From contig KQ965753.1 of assembly GCA_001574975.1 (NCBI GenBank), forward strand, positions 1 to 64,000: a DNA stretch of 64,000 nt, written 5' to 3'. Below the pieces are notes generated by a model. That model saw only the letters and a program-made list of their open reading frames with translations, was not told the origin of the DNA and did not search any database. A program made the translations under genes and the position numbers. This DNA is from Gonapodya prolifera JEL478 (taxonomy: Eukaryota; Monoblepharomycota; Monoblepharidomycetes; Monoblepharidales; Gonapodyaceae). Every line of letters begins with the position of its first letter. Position 1 is the first letter of the stretch. Shown one piece after another: positions 21,514 through 31,969 of this stretch.

Positions 21514-22091
21514 ATTAATGTGCTGCATTGCCTGGCAATCGGTTCGGTCTATTTTTTCCTTCACCATCATTGGACCCAAATTATTTTATCAAACGATTCA
21601 ATTCTCGTCACTTCTATCATGATAATGGTCTTCAATTTCACTCTCAACTCCCCCAAGAAGGAATTTGAAATGCTCACTGAGAGTTCCACTTCAGGGACGT
21701 GCCAGCATATCGACTACTTATCCATTTCCCGATTTCCGAGGAGTCAAATGAAAATGAGTCTTTCTTTCACACAGCGACAGCTTGAGGCATTTTCTATGAG
21801 CTCACAACAGTTCATGGTCCACTTATTATTTATAATTTAACAAATTTATTTATGGTGTCCGGGATATGTGGAAGGGGAGGTGTTAGGTTGGTATCGCCAG
21901 CGATGGCAGAAGACGTCGACCATAGTGAGGCCGATACAAGGGATCGTTCCCTTTTACTCTCTGCTTCTGCTGGGTACCTCTAAAACTATTAGGATAGCTG
22001 ATACCTGAAGGTCCAACAAATTCCAAGAAAGTCCAAAAAGGTCCGACAAAGTCCGAAAGTCAAACGTTTAGTCGGACCGCTCAGCGGCAAG

Positions 22092-22765
22092 CCAAGCCCG
22101 AAGTTCGATCAAAGTGGATCGATCGCTAATCGGATATCATTACAATCCGTCCACCGGGCACTGCTTACCCGAGTTGCCACTGGAAACGTAAACTTTGGCG
22201 CCATGCGGACAGGTTGCCGCTACGTTTCATAGGGAGCGCCTGTTGTTTTGTTTTGACGGCAGACGGTCCCCAGAGTGCGGGGTTTGTTGTTGACAAGGTC
22301 GCTGGCCTCGAGACCTGAAACGCCATGCTCTACGCTCGACCGAGAGCACCGTGAGATTCCGGTGAGTCAGCGAAGCAGCTCTCCCTGCTCGGGGTTGTTT
22401 CAGGAGTGTTCAAAAATCGTGGCGGAGGCATTGGGCGGTGAAAGTCGGCACTCCAGACCGGTCGCGCATTACCTGTCGCGGAGAAGCGACGGTGGGTTGG
22501 AATCGCACGTCGGAAAGTGTGTCAGGACACGAACTGAACGCTCTTGTGGGACCCGCGTCGGTGGATTGGAGAACCCTTCAAAGTTGGTGGAAACGGGCCA
22601 ACAACGGTGTGGGATAGCACGGTGGGCGCAATTTCACCGCGTCTGTTGCTGTCAAGGCACACGCTAATGGTGCAGTTTCTTTCGTGATTTCGTTTTCCGA
22701 TTCAGGTCTGCTTCGAACCTGCTTGGTCTTCAAGGAATTCGGGACTCCACAAATCTGACCCTTCG
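22092..22765. other. Intergenic, promoter side of the next gene
   Basis: GC-rich. Open frames here look like chance or 5' untranslated sequence; no domain or RNA gene seen. Confidence 0.5.
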
Positions 22766-25339
22766 ATGTTTTCCCCACAACAGCCTACATTCGGGCCGCA
22801 AGAATATATGCCCATGCTAAAGTCGTTCGTCGGATGGATTAAGTCGCGGGGAAAGGGTGAAGACGGAAGGCGGGGTCGCGGCGGGGCGGATCACTTCAGG
22901 GGCGAGTCCAACGGTCCTCACCAGAATGCCGTTTTGGACCATCTCGGAGAGAATCAAAACCGTTGGGGTGGGGTAGATGGTGTGCCACCGCGGACATATA
23001 CCCTTCCGAGGGGTATTGGGGGTGGATTGCCCACGCAACCGGCCCAGCACGACACGTCTTACGGACACGCCGCGGGAGTATATCACCAATCGGATACGAC
23101 CACTCTTAACCCTGCGACTCTTCACCCCCACTCGGCATTAAAACACCGAGCGCAGTCAGATAATCTGCCGAGCCCATCCCAACTCGCTGGAGGCCCATCT
23201 CGGTCCCAGTCGCCTCACAGCACTGCCCAGCGATCTTCCAGGAGAGTTTCGTTCGACGACAGGAATGTCGACTCTGTCGAGCACCTCGACAAGGTTGACT
23301 TGGATGCTTCTGGTCGTTCTCGGATTTCCTCCAAGTCGCTTCCTCGACCCATGGGAGCAGTGTGGAAGAACCAAGACGTCGGCACTCCGCAAGAGCGCGC
23401 TGCTCCTCTCTACCAATCCGAGTCACTCGCTCCTGGCCCTGGTTGTGCTGAGTTCGTCGATCCCTACGAGACGAGCCAACCACAGCCTTCGTTGCGGCGC
23501 TATGCGTCGGCCGGCTCGTTGGTGAAAGCCACGAAGAATCGCGCGAGGCAACAAAGTACACCCCCTGCTCCAGCTCGTGCCGTCACAGATCCTGCGGGGG
23601 TTCTCTCACAAGCGCTGGAGCAGAGCCCCCAACCACCCCCTCCAACCCCGACGACGGAATCGCTGCCTCAGAAGCCTTCCCGTCTCTCCACAGCCTCTGT
23701 CCTTGAAACGATTTCATCCATTGAAACGCGCCTCTCGAACGCTTTCGGTATCGAACCAACGTCCGAAGCTTCCACTATCACCACGCATCCTGGTGACTTG
23801 CCACCTGCAAGTCCACCCAGCGCCTCCCGCCTTCCCGACGCGCCAGGTTCCTCCCTTCTCCGCGCTGCCATATCGTCATTTGAAACGCGTGTCGCAACTC
23901 GGACGGGAGATTCCAACACACCTGCGTCCCCGGTCTCGCCACGAAGTCCACGGATTGGCCCGTTCGTGTTCGGATCTACGTCGCATCACCAATCTGGCAC
24001 CGGGTCACTCCCTCGATCGAGATCCGCAACAACCTCCGTGGCCGCCCTCGTGGCGGTTGGTGAAGAGAACAACAGGTCGCCGCGGCAAACGAGCACGTCC
24101 CGCAAATCGCGTGACCTCCCTCCTTCATCCCGAGTACCAAACTCACCTTCACCTCGCAACGCATCTCCTCTTCGACCTTCCATCGCTCACCGCACCTCCT
24201 ATTCAACAGAGGAACAGCACACTCCACCTGGAAATCGAACCTCAACGTCAACTTCTGCAGGTCGACCGAGTCTTGACCGCCAGGGGCGGCAATCGTTCTC
24301 TTACGCTGGTCGAGCTGGGACCCCCCACGAAGATTCTGGAAGGGGTCGAACAGTGGACCCTGTCCCGTCTCCCGCATCGCCTCGTTCATCAACACCTCCA
24401 TACAATCCGTTCGCCTTCCCGTCTCTTGCACATGGCAGTACCTCCTTGCAACGTTCATCGTCGAATGCGTCCTCCGTTCACCCTCACCGACGAGGACCCC
24501 GGTCTCCCACACCTGGTGGCTCCGGCACACTGTCGACGCCGTCAACCACGACAGTTGTTGTTCTGCCTGCTTCCAAACCGCCGGCCCCCATTCCACCCAG
24601 TGTTCCCGTACCGGACGTTGAACTCCCGTGGGAATGGGACGAGCACGGGGTTGCGGATACACCCTACCGCCCCGTGTATGGCCGTCAGTCGAGGAGTGGT
24701 GAAATTGGTTCTCGTATGAGCTGGGAAAAGGATCGCGGTGGAGGTCTCTTTGGTGCTGACTCGGGTTCTGGCCAAGTCGGTGGTCATACTGGGTTCTGGC
24801 AGCAGTTGAGTTTGAGTCGAGCGAGCTCGAAACGGTCGCGATCGCGGACAATACCGGGTCACCTCAAAAATACCGACGGGGACTCGGGCATTTCAGGCGG
24901 TACGAGAGGCAATGTGGATGTTTCCTCGGCATTGGCGTCGGCAGGGCACCAAACACAGGATGATCGGAGCACTTGGTCTCCACCACCGGACGGTCCCTTG
25001 GGTTCCATGGGAGGACACATGACTTCTCCTCTAAGCTCACTCATGGCTCATGCGAGGAAGGGGTCTGGATCTCGCTCAGCGCGTCATCAGGAAGGTGGAG
25101 CGTCACAGACCACTGCGACGAGTCATCCGCAAAGCTCGCCCGATGCACAACGGAAGACGCACTCTCCGAGAGGATCCTTGTCCCCACGAACTCTCAAACG
25201 CGAGCTGGAAGGTGCCGTGGGTGGCGCAGTTGATCAGGGCGGTCTTTGGGCGACGGGGCTTCTGGAAAGAATGTTGGGGCGGGATGCGGCTTTGAACGTG
25301 GACGAAGAGTCGCAAAACTCTGGGAGTGCGGTGTTGTAG
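22766..25339 (+). CDS. Large Ser/Pro-rich protein of unknown function
   Basis: An uninterrupted 857-residue frame starting MFSPQQPTFGPQ, with a nearby alternative MPMLKSFVGWIKSRGK that begins a basic amphipathic helix. Most of the protein is low complexity, rich in Ser, Pro, Thr, Arg and Gly. Two short helical repeats are visible near residues 315 and 373, SVLETISSIETRLSNAFG and LLRAAISSFETRVATRTG. A possibly folded C-terminal end reads GLWATGLLERMLGRDAAL. The great length without a stop and consistent composition support a real gene. No family recognised; perhaps a scaffold or cell-cortex protein, as inference only. Confidence 0.75.
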   Translation: MFSPQQPTFGPQEYMPMLKSFVGWIKSRGKGEDGRRGRGGADHFRGESNGPHQNAVLDHLGENQNRWGGVDGVPPRTYTLPRGIGGGLPTQPAQHDTSYGHAAGVYHQSDTTTLNPATLHPHSALKHRAQSDNLPSPSQLAGGPSRSQSPHSTAQRSSRRVSFDDRNVDSVEHLDKVDLDASGRSRISSKSLPRPMGAVWKNQDVGTPQERAAPLYQSESLAPGPGCAEFVDPYETSQPQPSLRRYASAGSLVKATKNRARQQSTPPAPARAVTDPAGVLSQALEQSPQPPPPTPTTESLPQKPSRLSTASVLETISSIETRLSNAFGIEPTSEASTITTHPGDLPPASPPSASRLPDAPGSSLLRAAISSFETRVATRTGDSNTPASPVSPRSPRIGPFVFGSTSHHQSGTGSLPRSRSATTSVAALVAVGEENNRSPRQTSTSRKSRDLPPSSRVPNSPSPRNASPLRPSIAHRTSYSTEEQHTPPGNRTSTSTSAGRPSLDRQGRQSFSYAGRAGTPHEDSGRGRTVDPVPSPASPRSSTPPYNPFAFPSLAHGSTSLQRSSSNASSVHPHRRGPRSPTPGGSGTLSTPSTTTVVVLPASKPPAPIPPSVPVPDVELPWEWDEHGVADTPYRPVYGRQSRSGEIGSRMSWEKDRGGGLFGADSGSGQVGGHTGFWQQLSLSRASSKRSRSRTIPGHLKNTDGDSGISGGTRGNVDVSSALASAGHQTQDDRSTWSPPPDGPLGSMGGHMTSPLSSLMAHARKGSGSRSARHQEGGASQTTATSHPQSSPDAQRKTHSPRGSLSPRTLKRELEGAVGGAVDQGGLWATGLLERMLGRDAALNVDEESQNSGSAVL

Positions 25340-26623
25340 GATGTCACGGCTGCTCTTCCATCGGTACGTCTTGATATGTAGCTCCAAGGAGCCCAGCAAG
25401 GCAACTACTGTCACGGAAGCGGATACAAGCCCTGCTGCTTGATCGTTCGTCATCAGGGCGACTTCTCTGAACGAGGCGTGAGTTTTTGTGCAGTCCAATC
25501 ACGTCTCCGAGGATATTTTTCCACTTTGATCGGATTTTGACGCAAACATCCATTGGATACCTTTGTAACTTCGTATGTGGCAAAGCCACGGTACGCAGCT
25601 TGGTCAACTTATTCGCATTTTGCAAGACCCTTTGTCGATTTTGCTAGCAAACGTTATTTGTAGATTTTGAGAAATTCTTATTTCCAGTCAATCCTCCTAA
25701 TCGACTCGGTGTACCATGAAGGATGGTTTTTGGGAAATCGGTGATTTGGATTGCTCCGATCCTCAAAGCTGTATAAGCAACCTTGACACAGTTCATGACA
25801 ATTTTCACGTAGATATCGTAGCCACCATTGATCCCGCGCTCCGTCTTCCTTCAGCCTACCTCTTATTTTGAAATCTCTCAATAAATCCATCCCCTCCGCC
25901 ATACGCGACGCTTCCTTCATCTTACCCATCAACTCCCACCCACGAAACCTCCCTTTCCGATCGCGGACCCGCATCACTCTCAAGTGTATCCAATGTCATC
26001 AGATACAAATCGCATTGTGACCAACTACGGGCAACCGAGCAAGGCTGGGAATTGCTGCAGAAACGCACCATATTGCGCGAATCCCCGCTGTCAGGAATGC
26101 TGTGCGACTTGTGGCGCCGTGGCGACTGTGAGCGCTCCCTTCTGTGCTAGTCTTGAACCATTTGCAGAGTGTAGGATGCTTTTTGCGTTGCGCTTGAAGT
26201 AGAATCGCGGATTCTCTGGAATCACCTGACATGCTGGGATTGTATAACACTTGGAGCACCCGGACACGACAGTAACTTGTATTTTGAATTGAAGCGTAAT
26301 TTTTTGTACATATATGCATGTAGGAATGTTTTCATTATGGACAGTAAAGTTTTGATTTGGTTTACAAAAAACTGTATAACGGTAACCATTCCGAACACAA
26401 TCTTTCCCATATTCCTTAGCAAACGAGTTCCAATATCTCAGTATTGCTCCGGTCGCGCATCCCCTGTTGTGCCCAGGCAGCCCGGCGAAGAGAACACTCG
26501 AGGTTCCGATCGATCTCGCACCCACTTCTTCCACCGGTACCGTATTCCCAGGGCACGACACATCACACGCCCATTCCGTCCTCTCGACTTTGGGTGAGCT
26601 CCCCCATCGCCCCGTCCCCGCCA
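25340..26623. other. Intergenic with one doubtful small ORF
   Basis: No strong gene. A 101-residue minus-strand frame at 25678-25983 contains LRENCHELCQGCLYSFEDR and ends IRRIDWK; the cysteine spacing and tryptophans are suggestive of a C-terminal exon, but I cannot connect it to upstream exons or a family. Confidence 0.35.
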
Positions 26624-27604
26624 ATGGCGCCCATCCTTGCATCGCTCTTCAAACGCAAACACCCGACTTCACACGCCACACCCCAACCATCAAAATCACC
26701 TTCCTCCCCTCACGATCACGATCCACACCTCCACAGAATTAGCGTCCCAACTGGCGACTCTAAGGCTGCGAAGACATCGGGGGCGCCGCAAGGACGGCAT
26801 GTGAAATTCCCCACATCCACAGTTACCACCACAGCCCCAAACATCACCTCCCCAACATCGGAAGAGAAACCGCACGCGTCGCGTCTCCGTGCCGTACGCA
26901 GTATGGGCTCGCTCTTCTCTGGAAGCGGGCACGGGAGCGGGTTAGACTCGACATACACGCCGTCACCCGACCTTCCCCCACTTCCTGGAGATCCGGACCA
27001 CCGCGTGTCAGTCTCACAAACATGGTCCGAGGGTTTGAACGGGCACAGCGTGCGGTCGGTGGAGGGGGCAGGAGCAGGACACGTCCGGGACGTCGACGTT
27101 GACCCACCTCCTCCCACCGACCACCACATCGCACCCAACCCTCCTCCTGCGCACGTGGCAGTGTATTTGTCGATCGCGACGGGCGGCGTACCCGTTCCCG
27201 TACGTCTGCGACTTCCTCCGCACGACCTGACAGCCAGCGTAGGATCGGCACCGCATCCGTCGCCAACAAGGGGGTCCGGTGAGGATATGGCTCATCAGCA
27301 GGAAGATGGGACACCGGACCCGCCCACGCCTGTGGACGAGCCGCCGGATCCGCCGGGATTGTTGATGTTCGTGGAAGAAAAGCTGAGAGAGGAGGATGCT
27401 GATGGCGACAGCCTTGGTGATGGTGTAGGTATGGTGTCTCTCGGGGAAATGGAAACTGAGCATGCGCAGATGCAATCGGCGCAAGGCCGACCAACGCTGA
27501 CGATAGGACCTCCCACCACACCACCGCGGTCTCCTCCTCCCATGTCGCCAATAATTTCACGAACGGTTGATGTGCGTATTAGTCAGGATATCGCGCAAAT
27601 GTGA
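26624..27604 (+). CDS. Proline-rich protein with acidic C-terminal part
   Basis: A 326-residue frame chosen from the ATG at 26624 (MAPILASLFKRKHP); the same frame is open further upstream but that part looks untranslated. It is rich in Pro, Ser and His. A hydrophobic strand-like segment lies at about residues 180-205 (HVAVYLSIATGGVPVPVRL), then an acidic helix-like stretch (LLMFVEEKLREEDADGDSL). The N-terminus resembles the MASLFRSF start of the duplicated genes at 5-10 kb. No recognised domain. Confidence 0.6.
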   Translation: MAPILASLFKRKHPTSHATPQPSKSPSSPHDHDPHLHRISVPTGDSKAAKTSGAPQGRHVKFPTSTVTTTAPNITSPTSEEKPHASRLRAVRSMGSLFSGSGHGSGLDSTYTPSPDLPPLPGDPDHRVSVSQTWSEGLNGHSVRSVEGAGAGHVRDVDVDPPPPTDHHIAPNPPPAHVAVYLSIATGGVPVPVRLRLPPHDLTASVGSAPHPSPTRGSGEDMAHQQEDGTPDPPTPVDEPPDPPGLLMFVEEKLREEDADGDSLGDGVGMVSLGEMETEHAQMQSAQGRPTLTIGPPTTPPRSPPPMSPIISRTVDVRISQDIAQM

Positions 27605-27934
27605 TTTGTTGTTTTGTTCGTTGGGGGGGAAGAGTGTTGGTGTTTTTTTGAACTACCGAGACGCTCACAGAATTGCTGGAGTTCTGCACGACGCTGGGGG
27701 CGACAGACGGATAGACGACGCAATCAAACGTCATAACACTCCACATAATATTCACGGTAGTGGACATATGCATGATATCGCAGATATCGCAGACAAAACG
27801 ACCAAGGGGAAAACACTGGCAAGACACCAAAAAACGCATAATACACCGTCCCTCCCAATTGCAGTCCAACTCCGACGACATAGTCCACTTGTCACAACGC
27901 ACTCGCAGAGTGCATTGCCTTCCCTGGTAACAGG

Positions 27935-28534
27935 TCATCTCAACTCTGACACGATGCCAGCACCTCCATTATTTCCCTCGACGGCGTGCCACGTCGTGGG
28001 TCTCACACCCGTCGAGTCTTCTGAATGCAAAGACCTCTGACTACCCTGCGACAGCTTCCTGTCTCTCCCTGACCCTGACCCTGATACACGAACCGGACGA
28101 GGGCCTGTCGGAGTAGAGTGCATCGCAGCACTTGCAGGTCTGGAGGTCGCCGTTGCGAAACTGCGTGGTGGCGGAAGGTGTTGTTGCGACCCTCGACCTT
28201 TCGACGCAGCGGCGATGGAGCGAGGATGCGAGGGTACGGATGTGGGCATGGGAGCCGTCGCCGACGAATTTGATTTTCGCGGCGAATTGGTGTTGGAGTT
28301 GGATGTGGAGGGCACCGCGGACGCGGAGCCTGTGCTGGGCCTCGGACTTCCAGCCTTGTTTGCTGCCGCCTCTCCGCCCGATAGACGGCCCTCGGCCTGC
28401 AGCAAACTCTCCCTTCTGGAAACGGGGACGTACTCGACTTCGGGCGGTAAGGCAACCGGAAGGAGCGTCCGTGCGCGCAACTTTGCGAGGAAGACGTCGA
28501 GCTTGTCGGAGAGTGATTGCAGGATGCCTGGCAT
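27935..28534 (-). CDS. Small Ser-rich protein with N-terminal helix
   Basis: A 199-residue frame from MPGILQSLSDKLDVFLAKL (ATG 28534; an in-frame ATG at 28594 would add 20 residues) to the stop at 27935. The first 40 residues form a likely amphipathic helix followed by LLPVALPPEVEYVPVSRRE; the rest is low complexity (Ser, Pro, Thr, Arg). Converges with the gene at 26624-27604. Unknown function. Confidence 0.55.
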   Translation of the reverse strand: MPGILQSLSDKLDVFLAKLRARTLLPVALPPEVEYVPVSRRESLLQAEGRLSGGEAAANKAGSPRPSTGSASAVPSTSNSNTNSPRKSNSSATAPMPTSVPSHPRSIAAASKGRGSQQHLPPPRSFATATSRPASAAMHSTPTGPRPVRVSGSGSGRDRKLSQGSQRSLHSEDSTGVRPTTWHAVEGNNGGAGIVSELR

Positions 28535-28594
28535 CGCGTGGTTGCGTGGGGTTGAGAGCTGTGCGGGGCAGGGTGTGTAACAGAGTGAGCCCAC

Positions 28595-29179
28595 TGAGGG
28601 AGATGCCGACTCAGGGACACACAGGGAGAGTCAGTCTGAGCGCGGACCCGGGGAGGGAGAGTGGCTGCCCACCTGCGCTGTGCGCTCTCGCTGCGATTGC
28701 GACTGAGCTGTGCGGATCGACCGGTACGTATGGATTGCGTAATGGGAGAAACGGAATCCAAGGGGCTCAAGCGGCGATTTGTTCCGGCGGTTTGCCCGGG
28801 GAAATGTCCCAACGTCCCAAGAAATCGAGCGGTGGCAAAAGTACAAAAGATGCGCTACTCTTCCGCCAGTCTGTTCTAACTCGCTCTCGATTTCCATGCT
28901 CGCTCGCCGATGCTGCGCGGGAGTGTGGGAGTGCGGGGGCCGATCGGCGTGTACAGCGTGGTCCAGACCCATTCAACTCGACCTTGCCAAGCCACATCGA
29001 TTTGCGCCCGCAGTTGCTGGGGAGGGAGATGAACACGGGGCAAGGGTTTTCCATTCTACGCACTCAAAGCCAAACGGCTTGCGACCTACGAATCGCACCA
29101 GAAGACCAGGTTATCGCGACGTGCCATTCCGTTTTCATCTGCTCCCTTTTTTCTTGCTGCCAGGGGGACCGTTTCTTGA
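28595..29179. other. Intergenic or unresolved 5' exons of SET gene
   Basis: Open frames on both strands overlap; none is convincing. The start of the SET-domain gene downstream should lie here, but I could not place it. Confidence 0.4.
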
Positions 29180-29975
29180 GTGAAGAAGGTCTGCAATCAA
29201 GTCTCCCACAAGCTTGCTGCCACCGATTGGGTAGCCGGACTGAATTTCCCGTTCAGTCCTCATGGCAATCCGTCGAACATACTGAGGCCACATTTCATGC
29301 TCGATCACGTCTCGGTCTTTGTGACGCAGCAAACGGGCAATAAGGACTGTTCGCACTCCAAGACTACCCAAATGACTCCCTCATCTGCAACTACATTGGC
29401 GTCCTACACACCCAGCTGCTCACACCGGAAGTTTCAGCCACCACAACATCCAGTGCTACTCTGACGGCCGACTCAATAGGAGACCCCGTCACCAGCCCAC
29501 TTTCTCCACACCCATCCTCGGACGACTCGGACTACTGCGTGCGTGTGGGCGTGGAGCGGCTGGAGCTGGAGGACTGTGGCGGTGGCGATGACGGTGGCGA
29601 AGGAGTCGCCGACGTGCCGGGAGAGTACGAAGTGTGCATAGACGCGGAGTGGGCTGGGAACGAGGCGAGGTTCGTGAATGACTTTCGCGGCGGTGAGCTT
29701 CTCTGCCGTCTTGATTACCATTGTCCTCGATGCACGGTGTTGAATATTAATGCGACCACATACGAATACCCATTCCCTCCCCTTCTCGACATCGCGTCTT
29801 CCTGACCACCCACTTGCACTCCAGTCTCACCAAAGCCCAACGCCGAGTTCCGAGACTGCCTTGACTCGACGACGGGAGAGAAACGGTTCGGGGTCTTCGC
29901 CAAGGCTCACAGTGCTGGACGCCAGAAAGCCACGGGGAAGAACGAGACAGCTGTGTCTGGGGTGATTGGAGGCGG
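29180..29975 (+). pseudogene. SET-domain protein gene with frame disruptions
   Basis: SET motifs in order: HVSVFVTQQTGNK (about 29302-29343), GLFALQDYPNDSLICNYIGV, then the core substrate/cofactor motif DAEWAGNEARFVNDFRG, an intron 29693-29824 (GTGAGC to TCCAG), PKPNAEFRD, GEKRFGVFAKAHSAG and finally GEE...WGDWRRF. SET domains methylate protein lysines using S-adenosylmethionine. The join between the first and second motifs needs a frame change not explained by any GT-AG intron, and the last motif is again in another frame. Either the gene is decaying or the assembly has indels. The 5' end was not found. Confidence 0.65.
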
Positions 29976-30450
29976 TTTAGCACTCCAGAACGGGGGGCGT
30001 CACAAGAAGGGCCCAGCACTCACACAAGATCGTGCCGTTTCTGTAGCCGAGCCCATTCAGAAGAATCCGCGCCGGAGAAGAAATCCTCCTTTCGTACGTT
30101 AAGGGATTCTGGAAAGGGCGTACGTCGTCGCCGTCGGGGAATGATGTGGATGCGGAGATGTGGGACGGGTGGAGCATACCCCTGGATGGGACGAATGGAG
30201 ATGGAGGCAGTGTCAAATGAACATGGATGAGTCGATATTAACAGCGACATTTATATTTACTATCTGAAAGTTTTCTAAGACATGAAAAAAAGATTGCTAC
30301 CCCCTAACCGAGCGTTGCGGATGAGGGAATGGAAATTGCCGACAAACAAGGGATGATCTTGTAGGGACAGAAACCGCTGAGAATCAGTCGTGTTTCTGAC
30401 ATCTCGTGGGACCTTATTTGCCCGACTCACCTGGAGCAGTGCAGATCGCT

Positions 30451-31664
30451 TTAGCAGATCCCATACCTCCACTCCTCGGTAAACCTGGGAACACTTCCGT
30501 CCGGGCAGGTCGCGCACACCTGCCACCACTTTCCGTCAGCGCCCTGTTGCGGGGCGGTCCATCCCCAACGACGGGTCTTGCCGTCCTCGTAGTAGCCCGA
30601 GTAGATCAGGGGGAGGTTCGTTGGGCATTGTTGGTATCCACCGGTTGTGGGGGGTGGGACGGGTGCGGGTGCGCCGTGGCCGCCGGTGGGATCAGAACTG
30701 TCGAAGCAAGCCCATATTGGTGAGGATATGGTTACATGAGCACGCGACACCTAAGTGCCAAAATACGTACATGACAATGTTGGTCGGGGCTGCTCCGGGA
30801 CCTGAAACAACACCGGTGGGACCGGCGGGGTATGCGCTAGATTGAGTTCCGTTGATTTGAGCGACAGCAGTGACGATGGTGACGTTGAGAGTGATGACGG
30901 ACTCTCCGCTCGGGATGCAGCGGAATTTGGGGCCGGTGCGGTTGTAGTCCTTGGCGCCGACACTGGAGAAGGATTGACAAATGTGTAATGTGATTGAGTT
31001 GGATGCGACACCGGAAATTGGGAGCAAGCGAGCTCACATGCAGCAGGCAGCAACATTGGTCGCGTTCCAGGGTACGTCTCCCTTGTCGGAGACGTAGTTC
31101 CATGATCCAGCGGATACGTTCACCGCGGATCCGACGATGGCTAGGGGTTTAGAAAGAGTTGTTAGACAAGGGCCAATGCACCGAGCGAGAAGAAATACAC
31201 ACATTGCTGAGCAGTCGCCAATCCGCCGATGTAAATAATATCCAATTTTCCCTGTACACATCAAGAGAAGTGGGGAAAGGAAGAAGCAGCGCATGGAGGA
31301 GTGTAAGATCCAGTAAATTCACATCCACGGTCAGCCTGCACCAATGGGTCCAAAATCCTCCACACCATCCACGTACATCGTAACTGTAGGTGCTGTTGGC
31401 AGCGAGGACACTGCACTGCGCGTCCGTCGAGTTCGCGTCCCACTCAACCTCGACACCCCATGCCAAGGTTTGTCCGTCGGCGATGCCTGAAGGTGTTGCG
31501 TAGGCTCCGGCGCCTGTGGCTGTTGCAGATGCGATGACGGGCTCAGGGGCAGTGGGAGAGGGGACGACGTCGGGGAACGGGTTCGGGGCAGTCATTTGGG
31601 CGAGGGTTCTGGAAACCGACGCCGCGAAGAGCAGGATGGATGCAACGGTGGATCTGCGGACCAT
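30451..31664 (-). CDS. Secreted cysteine-containing protein, five exons
   Basis: Exons 31377-31664, 31203-31251, 31038-31140, 30771-30962 and 30451-30697 join in phase to 292 residues. A signal peptide is clear: MVRRSTVASILLFAASVSRTLAQ (basic start, hydrophobic core; given as MVRRSTVAS and ILLFAASVSRTLAQ), cleavage likely after TLAQ. The mature protein has about seven N-glycosylation sequons (NST twice, NVS, NAT, NRT, NVT, NGT) and several cysteines. A Gly/Pro linker (residues about 200-215) leads to a tryptophan-rich C-terminal module (GYYEDGKTRRWGWTAP, GKWWQVC, FTEEWRYGIC). That layout resembles a secreted enzyme or lectin with a small binding module, but I do not recognise either part. A TATATGAA element lies about 130 bp upstream of the start. 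Confidence 0.85.
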
Positions 31665-31969
31665 CTTTGGGAGAGTGAGGTCCGAGTGGGGATGGAACGT
31701 ATTTGTCTCGAGAAACGGAGCGTGCGGTGCACAAGTACTGGGCTTGAGAAGGGTGGCGGTGCCGGGTTGAAAAACGGGCGACCTGTTCCTGCTTCATATA
31801 TTCCTTCGCCACTTTGCTTCAGACTGATATCAGACGGTAGTTTGCGTTTTTTGGTACATTGTGGTGCTATTAGAAGAGGGTTGCCATCATAAAATTCATG
31901 GGAAAAATACCAGCAGGGAATCAAAATTACGTGCGATATAGACATTGAAATAAAGTGCAATATATTTGG

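Larger units (their letters stand above)
15881..22079. mobile_element. Outer, older TIR transposon (same family as the nested element)
   Basis: Terminal inverted repeats start CGGTTCGACTAAAAG at 15881 and, on the other strand, CGGTCCGACTAAACG at 22079. Both then run through several copies of a TTGGACTTT-like unit to CAGGTAT...ATCCT, with similarity over about 130 bp. The flanks carry a 9-bp target duplication with one mismatch (CTCGGCGGC at 15872-15880, CTCAGCGGC at 22080-22088). Outside the inner insertion only about 840 bp of this element remain, without a coding region, so it was probably a non-autonomous derivative. Its terminal repeats have diverged more than those of the inner element, which agrees with greater age. 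Confidence 0.8.

Noticed and set aside
22275-22667. 130-codon ORF upstream of the large Ser/Pro-rich gene
   Set aside because: No domain, atypical composition and position suggest 5' untranslated sequence.
23577-24719. Plus-strand 380-codon ORF in the second frame
   Set aside because: Fully inside the 857-residue frame; the His/Arg/Pro-rich translation is typical of an out-of-frame reading of GC-rich coding sequence.
28132-29343. Plus-strand 403-codon ORF
   Set aside because: Overlaps the better minus-strand gene at 27935-28534 and runs through non-coding sequence; no motif supports it.
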